Assembly (NCBI RefSeq): GCF_000152705.1
Contig: NZ_CH672413.1
Span: 2,546,139-2,610,138 of the forward strand
Reading direction: 5' to 3'
Source of the DNA: Janibacter sp. HTCC2649
GTDB lineage: Bacteria; Actinomycetota; Actinomycetes; Actinomycetales; Dermatophilaceae
Length of the DNA stretch: 64,000 nucleotides
Below are positions 24,930 through 32,817 of the stretch, piece by piece. Under the pieces are notes generated by a model that saw only the letters and a list, made by a program, of their open reading frames with translations, was not told the origin of the DNA and searched no databases. Numbering within the stretch: position 1 is the first letter of the stretch; every line of letters starts with the position of its first letter. The translations under genes and the position numbers were made by a program.

Positions 24930-25601
24930 TCAGGACCCTACGGTGAGCCGGTTGATGACCGACGTGACGCCGGGCGTGGCCCAGGCGGCGTGCCCGACCT
25001 CGTGGAACTCGTGCCAGGTGTCGACCGAACCGGTCAGCTCGATCGCGGTGCCACGGACGGCGACCTGGACCCGGTCAGCCTCCACCTGGGCGTTGCGCAC
25101 GAGCGCCTGCCGGATCTTCGCCTTCGCCTGGTCGGCAGCAAAGGGAAGCTTGGGCTTGATCTCGATGTCGTTCTGCACGAACGACACCCCGGGAGCGTGT
25201 CGGACCGCCCGCAGGGCCGCCTCGCGCTGGTAGTTCCAGGCGAGCGATCCACTGAGCGTGACGCGTCCGAGGTGCACCGCGACCTTGACGGCTCCCCGTG
25301 GGATGACGACGGTGTTCTTGAGTGCCTCGGCGGCTGCCCGCGCGATGTCCACGTCCTCGTGCCACCCCAGACGATGCTTGACGATGATCTGGTCGGCCAC
25401 CCCCGTCACACCCCTGACGTGGAAGGTGGCCGCGAGCGCCGCCTCCTTCTCGGGATAGGAGTCGACCTCTCCCGAGAGGGTCACGGCCCCGTCGGTCACG
25501 GCGACACCGATGTGGTCGGCGTCCACGTCGGGCCACCACCTCAGCTCGTCGGTGACGTGGGTCTTGAGCTGGTGGTCTGTCTGGTGAAGTGTGCTTGTCA
25601 T
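24930..25601 (-). CDS. Protein with three BON domains
   Basis: Protein of 223 residues made of three BON repeats. Each has the pattern VAVTDGAVTLSGEVDSYPEK, VAVHLGRVTLSGSLAWNYQR and VAVRGTAIELTGSVDTWHE, followed by a helix and a VxxV..I strand. BON domains are thought to bind phospholipid or other membranes, and such proteins respond to osmotic or hypoxic stress. No signal peptide is seen. ATG at 25601 (MTSTLHQ) is preferred over the longer frame. DevR-like boxes lie 36-118 bp upstream, so it may belong with the Usp island. Confidence 0.85.
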   Translation of the reverse strand: MTSTLHQTDHQLKTHVTDELRWWPDVDADHIGVAVTDGAVTLSGEVDSYPEKEAALAATFHVRGVTGVADQIIVKHRLGWHEDVDIARAAAEALKNTVVIPRGAVKVAVHLGRVTLSGSLAWNYQREAALRAVRHAPGVSFVQNDIEIKPKLPFAADQAKAKIRQALVRNAQVEADRVQVAVRGTAIELTGSVDTWHEFHEVGHAAWATPGVTSVINRLTVGS

Positions 25602-25636
25602 GCTTCCAGCCTCGGCCGGGGCCACGCCGCGAGACA

Positions 25637-25719
25637 GGGACCAAGGTCCGCCTGCGACGCGGCGATCGGGCCCCTTCGGCCACGGGGCGTAGTCTCCGAA
25701 CAGCGGGACCCTTCGGGTC
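25637..25719. promoter_or_regulatory. Cluster of DevR/DosR-like boxes between the BON and small basic protein genes
   Basis: GGGACCAAGGTCCG (25637-25650) matches the dormancy box layout GGGAC-N4-GTCCC except for its last base. GGGCCCCTTCGGCC (25668-25681) is a weaker match. GACCCTTCGGGTC (25707-25719) is a perfect 5-bp inverted repeat with a 3-nt centre. All lie between divergent genes. Confidence 0.45.
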
Positions 25720-25739
25720 TCCCCACCAAGGGACTGAAC

Positions 25740-25874
25740 ATGTCCGACAAGTCACCACGCCACGCGTTGACCAAGAAGTCCGGCAAGTCCATCAAGGAAA
25801 AGCGGGCCGACAAGAAGTCGAAGGCCGCCGAATCAACCGGGATCGAGACGACACTGCATGGCAAGAAGCGCTGA
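25740..25874 (+). CDS. Small basic lysine-rich protein
   Basis: A 44-residue protein, MSDKSPRHALTKKSGKSIKE followed by a Lys/Ala-rich half that ends in HGKKR. Short basic proteins of this form are widespread and unnamed in actinobacteria; nucleic-acid binding is plausible but unproven. AAGGGA lies 7 bases before the ATG. Its end overlaps the next gene by 17 bp, so the two may be co-translated. Confidence 0.7.
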   Translation: MSDKSPRHALTKKSGKSIKEKRADKKSKAAESTGIETTLHGKKR

Positions 25875-27045
25875 CACCCGTTCCACCCCCCTCCTCACGC
25901 TCGGAGTGATGGCTCACTCCCGCAAGGAGAACGAGCACCGGCTCCCGATCCACCCCACCCACGTCGAGCGGATCGACCCGGAGCTGCGCGCGCAGATCTT
26001 CGTCGAGGAGGGCTACGGCCTGCCGTTCGGTGTCACCGACGAGGCGCTCGCGGCACAGCTCGGCGGGGTGCGCACGCGTGACGAGCTCATCGCCGAGTGC
26101 GACATCATCCTGCAGCCCAAGGTGCAGTCGGAGGACCTCGCGGAGCTGCGCGACGGGCAGATCGTCTGGGGGTGGCCGCACTGTGTCCAGGACCAGGCGC
26201 TCACCCAGGAGGCGATCGACAAGAAGCTCACCCTCATCGCGTTCGAGGCGATGAACCACTGGGCGCGTGACGGCAGCTTCCTGCTCCACGTGTTCCACCT
26301 GAACAACGAGCTCGCCGGCTACTCGTCCGTGTTGCATGCCCTGGCCCTGTCGGGCACGACCGGCACCTATGGTCGCAAGCTCAGGGCGGTCGTCATCGGG
26401 TTCGGTGCGACGGCCCGTGGCGCGGTCACGGCGTTGAGTGCCCAGGGCATCGACGACGTGCGGGTGCTCACCGCCCGCAAGGTCGCCGCAGTGGCATCAC
26501 CCATTCACTCCGTGCAGATCGTCCACCTCGACCACGACGATGACGACCCCACCCAGACGCGCGTCGTCACCAACGAGGGCCGCATTCCCCTCGATGCCTA
26601 CCTTGCCGACAACGACATCGTCGTCAACTGCGTCCTGCAGGACACCTCGACCCCCTGGACCTTCCTGCAGGAGGAGGACCTGCGCGCCTTCCGCCCGGGC
26701 AGCCTCATCGTCGACGTCAGCTGCGACGAGGGCATGGGCTTCAGCTGGGCCCGCCCGACGAGCTTTGAGGACCCGACGTTCATCGTGGGCGACAACCTCA
26801 CCTACTACGCCGTCGACCACACGCCGTCCTACCTCTGGAACTCGGCGACGTGGGTCAACAGCGAGGCGCTCCTGCCGCACCTGCGCACGGTCCTGTCCGG
26901 GCCCGACGCCTGGGTCAAGGAGACGACGATCGAGCGGGCCATCGAGATCCAGGACGGCGAGATCCACAACAAGGACATCCTCGCGTTCCAGGACCGCGAA
27001 GACACCTTCCCGTATGCCGTTCGCTCACCTGCCGCGACCGACTGA
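25858..27045 (+). CDS. N5-(carboxyethyl)ornithine synthase-like / alanine dehydrogenase family protein
   Basis: NAD(P)-dependent dehydrogenase of 395 residues in the alanine dehydrogenase/PNT fold. The N-terminal half has LGVMAHSRKENEHRLPIHP and the substrate-side pattern; the Rossmann motif is AVVIGFGATARGAVTAL. The middle and end (FRPGSLIVDVSCDEGMGFSW, AVDHTPSYLWNSATWVNSEA) are like carboxyethylornithine synthase, which condenses pyruvate with ornithine or lysine. True alanine dehydrogenase is less likely. The only suitable start is ATG 25858, inside the preceding small gene. A REP-like element begins 1 bp after the stop. Confidence 0.75.
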   Translation: MARSADTRSTPLLTLGVMAHSRKENEHRLPIHPTHVERIDPELRAQIFVEEGYGLPFGVTDEALAAQLGGVRTRDELIAECDIILQPKVQSEDLAELRDGQIVWGWPHCVQDQALTQEAIDKKLTLIAFEAMNHWARDGSFLLHVFHLNNELAGYSSVLHALALSGTTGTYGRKLRAVVIGFGATARGAVTALSAQGIDDVRVLTARKVAAVASPIHSVQIVHLDHDDDDPTQTRVVTNEGRIPLDAYLADNDIVVNCVLQDTSTPWTFLQEEDLRAFRPGSLIVDVSCDEGMGFSWARPTSFEDPTFIVGDNLTYYAVDHTPSYLWNSATWVNSEALLPHLRTVLSGPDAWVKETTIERAIEIQDGEIHNKDILAFQDREDTFPYAVRSPAATD

Positions 27046-27142
27046 CGACTTCGTGCCCCGCACGGACGGCGAGCGCCTGACGACTTCGTGCCCCGCACGG
27101 ACGGCGAGCGCCAGCGAGTTGTCCGTGCGGGGCACGCAGTCG
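27046..27142. repeat. REP-like inverted repeat, copy 3
   Basis: Two left arms (27046-27067 and 27081-27102) and one right arm (27121-27142), the latter with a C in place of A (GGCACGCAGTCG). As in copy 1, the left arm is duplicated in tandem. It lies between convergent genes (carboxyethylornithine synthase-like and NUDIX). Confidence 0.85.
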
Positions 27143-27164
27143 TGCTCTGCGTGACCGCCTGACC

Positions 27165-27560
27165 TCAGGCGCGGATCGCGTTGAGGAGGTCCGGCAGGCT
27201 GGCGGGGTCGGCGAGCGTCAGGTGCACCAGTTCGGCGGCTTCGAACCACCTGAGCTGGTCGTGCTCGTCGGGTGCGGCATTGACCGGCTCACCCTCCCAG
27301 CGGTCGACGACGAACGCGTGCATCTCGATGCCGGGATCCGAGAACGCCATGGGCATCGGCCGCGGGTCGAGGATCCGCACGCCGAGTTCTTCACGACACT
27401 CCCGGACCACAGCCTGCGCCGGTGACTCGCCCGGCTCGATGTGGCCGCCAGCAAGGTCCCAGCAGTCGGGATACCACCGCCGCTCGGGGTTCCGGTGCAC
27501 CAGCAGGATGCGACCGTCGCGGATCAACGCCGCGGTTGCGATGGCAACACGAGTGGGCAC
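27165..27560 (-). CDS. NUDIX hydrolase
   Basis: Protein of 131 residues with the Nudix box GGHIEPGESPAQAVVRECRE followed by ELGV, in which the two Glu residues of REELG bind the metal. It follows RWYPDCWDLAG, as in MutT-like members. It would hydrolyse a nucleoside diphosphate linked to another group; the substrate cannot be assigned. It starts with GTG at 27560, 2 bp after the amidohydrolase stop, and is last in a three-gene operon with the N-acetyltransferase and amidohydrolase genes. Confidence 0.88.
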   Translation of the reverse strand: MPTRVAIATAALIRDGRILLVHRNPERRWYPDCWDLAGGHIEPGESPAQAVVRECREELGVRILDPRPMPMAFSDPGIEMHAFVVDRWEGEPVNAAPDEHDQLRWFEAAELVHLTLADPASLPDLLNAIRA

Positions 27561-27562
27561 GA

Positions 27563-28441
27563 TCAGAGTCCGAACATGCGAGCACCGTTGTCGTGCAGGA
27601 CCGCTCGCAACCAGCCGTCACCGAGGTCGAGCCCGACGACGGCCGCCACCGCCTCCTCATAGGGATACGGGATGTTGGGGAAGTCGCTGCCGAAGAGGAT
27701 GCGGTCACCCAGTGCCACGAGCCGGCCGCGCTCTGCCACCGGGAACGGCGCCAGCTGCTCCATGAAGTCGTGGAACGCCATGGTCGTGTCGAGGTGGACG
27801 CGGTCGTGGTCCTCGGCCAGGTCAAGGAACTCCGAGTACTCCGGCGCTCCCATGTGTGCGATGACGAGCTGCAGCTGCGGGAAGCGGCGCAGCACCTCGG
27901 CGACCGGCCCGGGCCCGGTGAAGCGGCCAGCGTCCGGGCCGCTGCCGCAGTGGATGACGATCGGCGTGCCCGCGTCCTCGAGCTGACCCCACACCGGATC
28001 GAGCAGCGGGTCGCGGGGGTCGTAGTCACCGACCTGGATGTGCGACTTGAAGACCCGCGCCCCGGCCGCGAGGGCGTCTGCGACATCGGCGCCCGCCGAC
28101 TCCTCGGCGAAGAACGTCGCCGTGTGGAGGCAGTCCGGCGTGCGGGACGCGAAGTCCGCGGACCACCCGTTGAGCCACGCGGCCATACCCGGTTTGTGCG
28201 GATAGAGCATGGAGGTGAACGCGATGACTCCGAACCCACGCAGCTGCGCGAGCCGCTCCTCCTCATCACCTCGGTACGTGATGGGCCAGGCGTTCCCGGT
28301 CCGCTCCTCGACGGCGTCGAAGAACTTCCACACCTTGGCGAGCACGGGCTCGGGCATGAAGTGGGTGTGCACGTCGACCATCCCGGGGATACTCAGGCGA
28401 TCGATCGTGGCCCGCAACGGTGTCACCTGCGGCGCGGTCAC
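27563..28441 (-). CDS. Amidohydrolase (metal-dependent hydrolase of the ACMSD/amidohydrolase 2 type)
   Basis: TIM-barrel hydrolase of 292 residues. The N-terminal metal motif is VDVHTHFMPEP; further ligands are His in VIHCGSG and VIAHMGAPE and Asp in ILFGSDFPNIPY, the order expected for the ACMSD-like amidohydrolase-2 group. These act on decarboxylation or hydrolysis of aromatic-derived acids. GTG at 28441 overlaps the upstream N-acetyltransferase stop as GTGA; the much longer frame upstream is antisense-like sequence within that gene and is rejected. Confidence 0.85.
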   Translation of the reverse strand: MTAPQVTPLRATIDRLSIPGMVDVHTHFMPEPVLAKVWKFFDAVEERTGNAWPITYRGDEEERLAQLRGFGVIAFTSMLYPHKPGMAAWLNGWSADFASRTPDCLHTATFFAEESAGADVADALAAGARVFKSHIQVGDYDPRDPLLDPVWGQLEDAGTPIVIHCGSGPDAGRFTGPGPVAEVLRRFPQLQLVIAHMGAPEYSEFLDLAEDHDRVHLDTTMAFHDFMEQLAPFPVAERGRLVALGDRILFGSDFPNIPYPYEEAVAAVVGLDLGDGWLRAVLHDNGARMFGL

Positions 28442-29313
28442 GACTGGTCCTTCGATCGGAGGCGGCGGACGACGTCGACGAGAGCCACGCCCTCTGCCGG
28501 AGTGAGGTTCGCACCGAGGCTGTCGATGAGCTCCGGCAGCGAGTCGAAGTCGTCGGGAGTGATGGCGCGATGCTCGGTCGGCCGTCCCGGGCGCCTGATG
28601 GTCACGGAGTCCTCGGTCAGGGCCGCGATCAGCGCGGTGCCGTCCTCGTCGGTGCCCTGAGCGACACACATGAGTGAGGTCATGAAGTGGCTCGTCGGCT
28701 GGGTACTCGTCCAGTGGTGCCCCATCGCCACATCGACCGGACGCACCGGCAACGAGTCGATCGTGTGCATGACCTCCCACTCATCTCCGGTGTGCCGCAA
28801 CACTTCCCACGCCTGCGTGGTGCCGTCCGAAATCGTGCGTATGCCGTGCCGCCACCCTTCCGCTGTCACGTCGGCTCCATCGACCAGAGGGATGGGAGCG
28901 AGCGGGGACCGACCGAAGCCCGGGTCGCAGATGAACCGCTCACCCTCGAGATCGACCATGACGACGAGGTGGGTGCGCGGCGCGAGCTGCGGGTCGCCCA
29001 CACGACCAAGGTGACGGGTCACGGCATACCCGAGCCGGTGAAGAACGGCGGCGAAGAGGGAGGCGTGCTCGAAGCAGTAGCCGCCACGACCGCGCCCGAC
29101 GAACTTCTCCTGGATCGCCGGCAGGCTGACGCCGGGGTGGGTGCCGAGGAGGACGTCGAGGTTGTCGAAGGTGAAGGTGCGGATGTGCGCCGTCTGCAGC
29201 CGGGTCAGCGCCTCGAGGCTCGGCGGCTCAGCAGCGGCGCCGGTGCGCGCGAGGTAGGCGTCGAGGTCCAGCGTCTCGGTGAGCCAGAGGTCAGCAGGCA
29301 GTGCGTCGGTCAC
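28438..29313 (-). CDS. nat: Arylamine N-acetyltransferase
   Basis: Enzyme of 291 residues that moves acetyl from acetyl-CoA to arylamines or hydrazines. The triad is visible: Cys80 in RGRGGYCFEHAS, His115 in APRTHLVVM, and Asp130 in FICDPGFG. The N-terminal block (FTFDNLDVLLG) and length are typical. It starts with GTG at 29313. In mycobacteria nat is linked to sterol breakdown genes; here it leads an operon with an amidohydrolase and a NUDIX gene, which instead suggests aromatic-amine handling. That is inference. Confidence 0.92.
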   Translation of the reverse strand: MTDALPADLWLTETLDLDAYLARTGAAAEPPSLEALTRLQTAHIRTFTFDNLDVLLGTHPGVSLPAIQEKFVGRGRGGYCFEHASLFAAVLHRLGYAVTRHLGRVGDPQLAPRTHLVVMVDLEGERFICDPGFGRSPLAPIPLVDGADVTAEGWRHGIRTISDGTTQAWEVLRHTGDEWEVMHTIDSLPVRPVDVAMGHHWTSTQPTSHFMTSLMCVAQGTDEDGTALIAALTEDSVTIRRPGRPTEHRAITPDDFDSLPELIDSLGANLTPAEGVALVDVVRRLRSKDQS

Positions 29314-29399
29314 AGCCCCATCCGATCACGCGGTACCCATCATGCCCAGAGCTGTACGTGCGATTCGGTCAGCGCGGTCCATGGATGTCCAAGACCTGG

Positions 29400-30494
29400 T
29401 CAGTGGCCGCAACCGTCGATGTTCTCCTGCGTCATCGACCACTTCCACTGCCCATCCTCCACGAGCATGTGTGCGTCCACGGGGACATTCATGCCCGACG
29501 TCGTGACCTGGGCGGACACCTTTGTCGCGGGCAGCTTCGCTTGGGTGCCGGGAATCGTGATCGTTCCGGCGTCCGTGACGCTCAGAACCTTCGACCACTT
29601 GAGATTGGGCACCTCCTCGCTGGCGCGGCACGCCAGATACTCCTTCTCGGAGACCACGTCGCGCTGGGCACTGACCAACGTGGCGTACTGCGCCTCCCAA
29701 TCCTTCTTCTCGAACTGGTCGACCCACGTCTTGAAGGAAGCTTCAGCCGTTCCGGTCGGGGCGGCGGGGGCTGTCGAGGCCGTGGTCTCGTCCGCATCTG
29801 AGTCTCCCAACGAGCCTGTGTAAACAGCACAGTCGACGGGTGTGCCCGACGTGATCACGGACGCGTCGATCTTGATCTTGCCCGAGGCCGGCACGAGCTC
29901 CGGAAACTCGGAACCACCTCCGACGATTGTCCCAGCCTTGTCCGTGCACGCGATGGCGAGGCGTACATCCTTGAGTGCCTCCGCCGTGGGGTTACTCAGC
30001 TCGAAGCTGGCCTGCTGGCCGCCGTACTCAGACTTCGTGATGACGACCTTCGAGACCGGCAACTTAGGGAAGGGCTTGTCACTGAAGGTGCCTTCGGCCT
30101 GGACGTCGATTGTTGCTTCGACCTTGGCGACCTTTTCACCCGGCGCGAGAGTGACTTGGGTACCGACAATGTGGTCCGATTCAGGTTGGCTGAAGGACTC
30201 GAGCTGCGATTCTGACTTGAGCAATTTTCCGGCCGCGTCTAGGACGTTGAAATTGACCGTGACCGTCTGCCCGACATACGTCGAATTGTTGTGGACGACG
30301 GCACTCACCCACACGTACTCGTCGTTCTGACCAAAGCCACTCTTGACAAGAGTGCCCAGGTCCTTCGGCGCGCTCGCCTTCGCTGCGGGTGTGGCGGGGG
30401 CGTCCGAGGCAGACCCCGAGGGACCTTCGTCACCGCTTCCGCACGCTGCTAGCGAAAAGATTGCAGCCGATGCAATGAGCGCAGTGCGAATCAC
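29400..30494 (-). CDS. Secreted lipoprotein with FxLYD-like region and C-terminal NTF2-like region
   Basis: Lipoprotein of 364 residues. The signal peptide has lipobox LAAC (Cys18), followed by a Ser/Ala/Pro linker. Residues about 50-150 (YVWVSAVVHNNSTYVGQTVT, FNVLDAAGK) look like an FxLYD-type beta sandwich, and 150-225 may be a second one. The last ~110 residues (FKTWVDQFEKKDWEAQYATL ... HMLVEDGQWKW) resemble extracytoplasmic NTF2-like stalk domains. Binding partner unknown. Its codons use noticeably more A and T in third positions than neighbours, and no GTATGCCG octamer occurs in it; it may be a later arrival. Confidence 0.75.
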   Translation of the reverse strand: MIRTALIASAAIFSLAACGSGDEGPSGSASDAPATPAAKASAPKDLGTLVKSGFGQNDEYVWVSAVVHNNSTYVGQTVTVNFNVLDAAGKLLKSESQLESFSQPESDHIVGTQVTLAPGEKVAKVEATIDVQAEGTFSDKPFPKLPVSKVVITKSEYGGQQASFELSNPTAEALKDVRLAIACTDKAGTIVGGGSEFPELVPASGKIKIDASVITSGTPVDCAVYTGSLGDSDADETTASTAPAAPTGTAEASFKTWVDQFEKKDWEAQYATLVSAQRDVVSEKEYLACRASEEVPNLKWSKVLSVTDAGTITIPGTQAKLPATKVSAQVTTSGMNVPVDAHMLVEDGQWKWSMTQENIDGCGH

Positions 30495-30578
30495 GTTTCC
30501 CCCGATGTTGATGATGAGTGCAAGAGGAATGTATTCGAGGGTTGTGCGCGTGTCCGTCGAATAGCCCGTTCTGGCCAG

Positions 30579-30923
30579 CTAGCTGCGATCGCTTTGGCCC
30601 TGCATGGACTCCGCCAGCCTCTTGATGCGGTGCAGGCGCGCGTCCCACGTCTTCCCGACGGCACTGAGCTGAGCCACGGCTCGGGCGAACTGGGCGTCGT
30701 CCAGTCGATAGTGCTTCTCTCGGCCGGTCGTCTCGGCGTGGACGAGGCCAGCGCGGTCGAGCACGGCGAGGTGCTTGGCCACGGCCTGCCGCGTCACGGG
30801 AAGCCGTTCGCCCAGGCTCGTCGACGTCGCCGACCCGTCGGTGACGAGGATGTCGAGGACCTGGCGCCGGATCGGGTCACCGAGCGCGGACCACAGCTGG
30901 TCGTCGATGACGGTGGTGATCAC
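30579..30923 (-). CDS. ArsR family transcriptional regulator
   Basis: Winged-helix regulator of 114 residues. LWSALGDPIRRQVLDILV, then LGERLPVTRQAVAKHLAVLD (recognition helix) and RAGLVHAETTGREKHYRL (wing). No metal-binding cysteines are present, so it is the non-metal type usually paired with SRPBCC proteins. Its start overlaps the SRPBCC stop (ATGA). It probably represses its own operon by binding the three GCAACC-N3-GGTTGC-like sites at 31401-31415 and 32706-32764. Confidence 0.9.
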   Translation of the reverse strand: MITTVIDDQLWSALGDPIRRQVLDILVTDGSATSTSLGERLPVTRQAVAKHLAVLDRAGLVHAETTGREKHYRLDDAQFARAVAQLSAVGKTWDARLHRIKRLAESMQGQSDRS

Positions 30924-31408
30924 GAGCGGGCCACCTTTGCCGCGTGAGCGCCCAGTCGGGGCAGGAAGAAGTCCCAGCCGCGCTCGTGGTCGTGGAACGC
31001 CTCCTCGAGCACGGCGGCCTCCCAGCCCATCTCACGAAAGCCGGTCTCGGTCAGTCGCAGCACGGTCCCCGGAGGCGACGGCTCCAGGTCGATCGTCACG
31101 AGTAGCGAGTTGCCGGCAGCGGGCGTCTCCCCATCGGGCGAGGTCCACCGGAAGGAGAAGGTGCGCGGTGGGTCACTCTCGACGACGACGAAGGGGACCG
31201 GTTCGTCACGGTCGGCCCACACGAGCTGACCGATCGCGCCCGGGCGCGCACCTGCGTCGAGGGACGCGTCGTCGGACCACCACTCCCGGATGTGCTCCGG
31301 CCGGCTGATGACGTCGAAGACGACCTCGGGCGCCGCGTCGATGCGGATCTCCCGCTCGAGCGTTCCGAACTCGGTGAGCTCCATCGCCTGCTCCGTTCCC
31401 GCAATCAT
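30920..31408 (-). CDS. SRPBCC (AHSA1-type) domain protein
   Basis: Protein of 162 residues of the START/Bet v1-like fold. REIRIDAAPEVVFDVISRPE and HIREWWSDDASLDAGARPGA open the fold; the last helix is WEAAVLEEAFHDHERGWDFF. Such proteins bind hydrophobic ligands in a deep pocket and commonly pair with an ArsR regulator. The start overlaps the MFS stop (ATGA), giving coupled translation; an in-frame ATG at 31384 with GGAG upstream is the alternative. An operator-like palindrome covers the start codon. Confidence 0.88.
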   Translation of the reverse strand: MIAGTEQAMELTEFGTLEREIRIDAAPEVVFDVISRPEHIREWWSDDASLDAGARPGAIGQLVWADRDEPVPFVVVESDPPRTFSFRWTSPDGETPAAGNSLLVTIDLEPSPPGTVLRLTETGFREMGWEAAVLEEAFHDHERGWDFFLPRLGAHAAKVARS

Positions 31409-31415
31409 TGGTTGC
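31401..31415. promoter_or_regulatory. Internal operator-like site at the SRPBCC start codon
   Basis: GCAATCATTGGTTGC matches the upstream palindrome GCAACCTTTGGTTGC at 13 of 15 positions. It covers the MFS stop and the SRPBCC start, so it must also encode protein. It could allow ArsR binding within the operon or an internal promoter. Confidence 0.5.
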
Positions 31416-32676
31416 GCTCCACGTTACCCGACGTCGTCAGCACCTCCGGGGAGGAGGCACGTGCGGCAGCCGCGGCAGCGTCCTCGTCCGCACTGCCCAC
31501 CCGAAGGCCGAGCGTGGCCACGGCGATGGCGATGGCCGCGACAGCGAAAAGGCCGCCCACAGTGACAATCGCCCCCACGCCGTCGACGGTGATGGCCGCC
31601 CCACCCGCGAGGGACCCGATCGCGATGCCGGCATTGACCGCGGAGGCCGGGAGGGAAGCAGCCAACGGTCCACCCGGGCCGGCGAGCGTGACGACCCGGT
31701 GCTGGAGCGACGGCGCCATCCCCATCCCGAACAGCCCCATGCCCAGGATCGCGAGGCCAACGAGGATCGGGCTCGCCCCGAAGGCCGCCATGAGCCCGAT
31801 CGAACCCAGCACCCCGACGCAGCCGACCACGAGGGCGCGCGCAGCGTGGGCATCAGCGAACCGCCCACCGACTGACGACCCGACCGTGGTCGCGACGCCG
31901 TAGGTGAGGAGGAAGGCGCTCACCACCGATCCCCGCACGTGCGTGATCTCGTCGAGGAAGGGCACGACATAGGTGAGGACCGACTGGATCGCGGCGAAGA
32001 TGACGGCGCACAGCGCCAGGAGGGCGAGCACTCGCGGCGCGAAGGCGTGCCGGGCCTGCTCGAAGGCCCGACTGCCACCGGCCGTCGGCACGGAGGGCAA
32101 CACCATGCTCGCGAGCGCCAGCACCAGGGCGGCGATGACGACGACCGCGACGAACGACGCCCTCCACCCGATGGCCTGGCCCAGCACGGTCCCGAGCGGC
32201 AGGCCGAGTGCACTGGCGCTGGCGAACCCGGAGATCACCACGGCCATGGCCCGGCCCGCCCGCTCCGGCGGCACCACCGAGGTCGCCGTCGTGATGGCGG
32301 CGGCGATGTAGAGCCCCTGCACAGCGCCGATCAGCACGCGCGCCACGAGGAAGGTGGAGTAGTCCGCACCCAGGGCCGGCAGCAGGTTGGCCGCGACGAA
32401 CACGCCCGTCGAGCCCAGGACGACGAGTCGTCGGTCGAGGGCCGTCGTGAGGAAGGTGAGCAGAGGCCCACCCACAGCCAGCCCGACAGCGTTCGCCGTG
32501 ACGAGAGCTCCGGCCGAGGGCACCGAGACATCAAGGTCGGCGGCGATGAGGTCGATCAGCCCCACGACGAGCATCTCGGCGCAGCCCATGACGAAGGCTC
32601 CGGTGAAGAGGACGGCAAGCACCACGGTCGCGCGAGGGACTCGTCCGTTCGCTGGGGTGGTCGAGGCCCTGGTCAT
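31405..32676 (-). CDS. MFS transporter (arabinose efflux/drug exporter type)
   Basis: Membrane transporter of 423 residues with 12 hydrophobic segments. GGPLLTFLTTALDRRLVVLG is the loop 2-3 MFS motif; ALGLPLGTVLGQAIGWRASF is the exporter motif C. The protein ends in an Ala/Asp-rich tail. ATG at 32676 has AAGGAGA 7 bases upstream and is preferred over a TTG at 32709. First gene of the MFS-SRPBCC-ArsR operon; probably an exporter of the compound sensed or bound by the two downstream proteins. Confidence 0.88.
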   Translation of the reverse strand: MTRASTTPANGRVPRATVVLAVLFTGAFVMGCAEMLVVGLIDLIAADLDVSVPSAGALVTANAVGLAVGGPLLTFLTTALDRRLVVLGSTGVFVAANLLPALGADYSTFLVARVLIGAVQGLYIAAAITTATSVVPPERAGRAMAVVISGFASASALGLPLGTVLGQAIGWRASFVAVVVIAALVLALASMVLPSVPTAGGSRAFEQARHAFAPRVLALLALCAVIFAAIQSVLTYVVPFLDEITHVRGSVVSAFLLTYGVATTVGSSVGGRFADAHAARALVVGCVGVLGSIGLMAAFGASPILVGLAILGMGLFGMGMAPSLQHRVVTLAGPGGPLAASLPASAVNAGIAIGSLAGGAAITVDGVGAIVTVGGLFAVAAIAIAVATLGLRVGSADEDAAAAAARASSPEVLTTSGNVERNQ

Positions 32677-32705
32677 GACGTTCTCCTTCGACGGCGCTTC
32701 AGAGT

Positions 32706-32764
32706 GCAACCTTTGGTTGCTTACAACGTAACGCGAGGACGCGGCATACGCAACCTTTTGTTGC
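32706..32764. promoter_or_regulatory. Paired ArsR operator candidates upstream of the MFS operon
   Basis: GCAACCTTTGGTTGC (32706-32720) is a perfect palindrome with a 3-nt centre. GCAACCTTTTGTTGC (32750-32764) differs at one position. Their centres are 44 bp apart, about four helical turns, and they flank an AT-richer stretch that probably holds the promoter. A GTATGCCG octamer fills 32742-32749. Confidence 0.65.
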
Positions 32765-32817
32765 CTTGAAGCACCCCGAACGGCATCACACAGGGCGCCC
32801 GCCTACGCTCACCGCAC

